Of a stretch of 60,169 bases of DNA, positions 59,491 through 60,169 are shown piece after piece. Position numbers and translations under genes: made by a program. The notes beneath the pieces were generated by a model, which did no database searches, was not told the DNA's origin, and was given only the letters and a program-made list of their open reading frames with translations. Position 1 is the stretch's first letter. Each line of letters opens with the position of its first letter. Origin of the DNA: Spirochaetales bacterium (GTDB taxonomy: Bacteria > Spirochaetota > Spirochaetia > JAFGXN01); assembly GCA_016936615.1 (NCBI GenBank), contig JAFGXN010000131.1:1-60169 (forward strand), read 5' to 3'.

Positions 59491-60169
59491 ATGTACAAAA
59501 TTATCGGAGAGAACAACAAAGTAAATTACGGATGCATCGATGAGCCAATCGAATGGAATTACAAAGACTTCAAGCTTCTTAATTTTTTTAATAAAGAGGT
59601 AAAAGGGCTAAAAAAGAAATTTGCCTACCACAAGTTCAACTACATAGGGGTTAGCTCAGATAAATACACATTTGGATTTGCAGCTGTTGACCTAGGCTAT
59701 GTCTACAACGTATTTGCCTTTCTCTACGAAGAAGGCAAAGGAATGCTCTTCTCATACGACAAGAAAGGTGCATTTCGCAAGAACAAATTTTCATTTCCTG
59801 ACAATCCAGACGAATATTTAATCGATTTTAAAACAAAAAAAGATGAATTAATCTTGATGAAATCTCACAAGAATAAAAAATTCGAGATTAAAGGCAATTT
59901 TGGAAAAAAATTCATATTTGAGGCAGATTTTAATTTTTCAATAGAAGAACACCACCCGCTACGAGTGCTAAACCCTTCTATCCCTACACGATGGACCTAC
60001 ACCGAAAAGTGTTCTCCACTTCGACCAAACAACATTGCAGTATACTTTGACGGAGAACAACTTGATATGCCAGCCTACAAGACAGTAGCAATCTACGACT
60101 GGTCAGGCGGTTACCTCAGACGTGAGACTAACTGGTACTGGGCAAGTATGGGTGGGATACTCGAAGACG
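59491..60169 (+). CDS. DUF2804 family protein, truncated by window edge
   Basis: Frame from ATG 59491 (RBS AGGAGA) reads MYKIIGENNKVNYGCIDEPIEWNYKDFKLLNFFNKEVKGLKKKFAYHKFNYIGVSSDKYTFGFAAVDLGYVYN... open to the edge; absent from the ORF track because it has no stop. Confidence 0.75.
   Translation, partial: MYKIIGENNKVNYGCIDEPIEWNYKDFKLLNFFNKEVKGLKKKFAYHKFNYIGVSSDKYTFGFAAVDLGYVYNVFAFLYEEGKGMLFSYDKKGAFRKNKFSFPDNPDEYLIDFKTKKDELILMKSHKNKKFEIKGNFGKKFIFEADFNFSIEEHHPLRVLNPSIPTRWTYTEKCSPLRPNNIAVYFDGEQLDMPAYKTVAIYDWSGGYLRRETNWYWASMGGILED

Noticed and set aside
1-60169. tRNA, rRNA or riboswitch genes
   Set aside because: No cloverleaf, rRNA segment or known riboswitch consensus was recognised by eye in intergenic regions; tRNAscan-SE/Infernal would be needed to exclude them formally.

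Overview
This AT-rich 60 kb chromosomal window is most likely from a spirochaete. That lineage call is inferred from gene content: a spd/mtEFG1-type EF-G, CarD-IspF, many lipoproteins, and archaeal/eukaryal-type ProRS. I see about 40 intact protein-coding genes. I see no rRNA, tRNA, CRISPR array, prophage or intact IS element. Most genes are housekeeping (malQ, carD, ispF, fusA-like, lspA, DEAD-box helicase, M16 peptidase, A-type flavoprotein, proS, MCP, lgt, MinD/FlhG-like, S41 protease, rsmE, ABC exporter pair, PNP, pheT/pheS). The best candidate for an undescribed system is a compact minus-strand operon (about 10.1-16.0 kb): alanine dehydrogenase, SCP2-like protein, class-III aminotransferase, split transketolase N and C subunits, second SCP2-like protein. 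It is divergent from a TetR gene, with a perfect-arm palindrome (GAGCGAGCACTCGCTC) in the shared intergenic region. The enzyme set matches a transketolase/transaminase/alanine-dehydrogenase cascade that could make or break a 2-amino-1,3-diol-type (possibly lipid or sphingoid-like) or amino-sugar metabolite; that product is inference. Other notable items are a 9 kb locus of four lipoproteins plus an outer-membrane protein (with tandem FN3 paralogues sharing an unrecognised C-terminal domain), and a dispersed family of structured repeats with a compensatory base-pair change at 35.4-35.7 kb and 47.0 kb.
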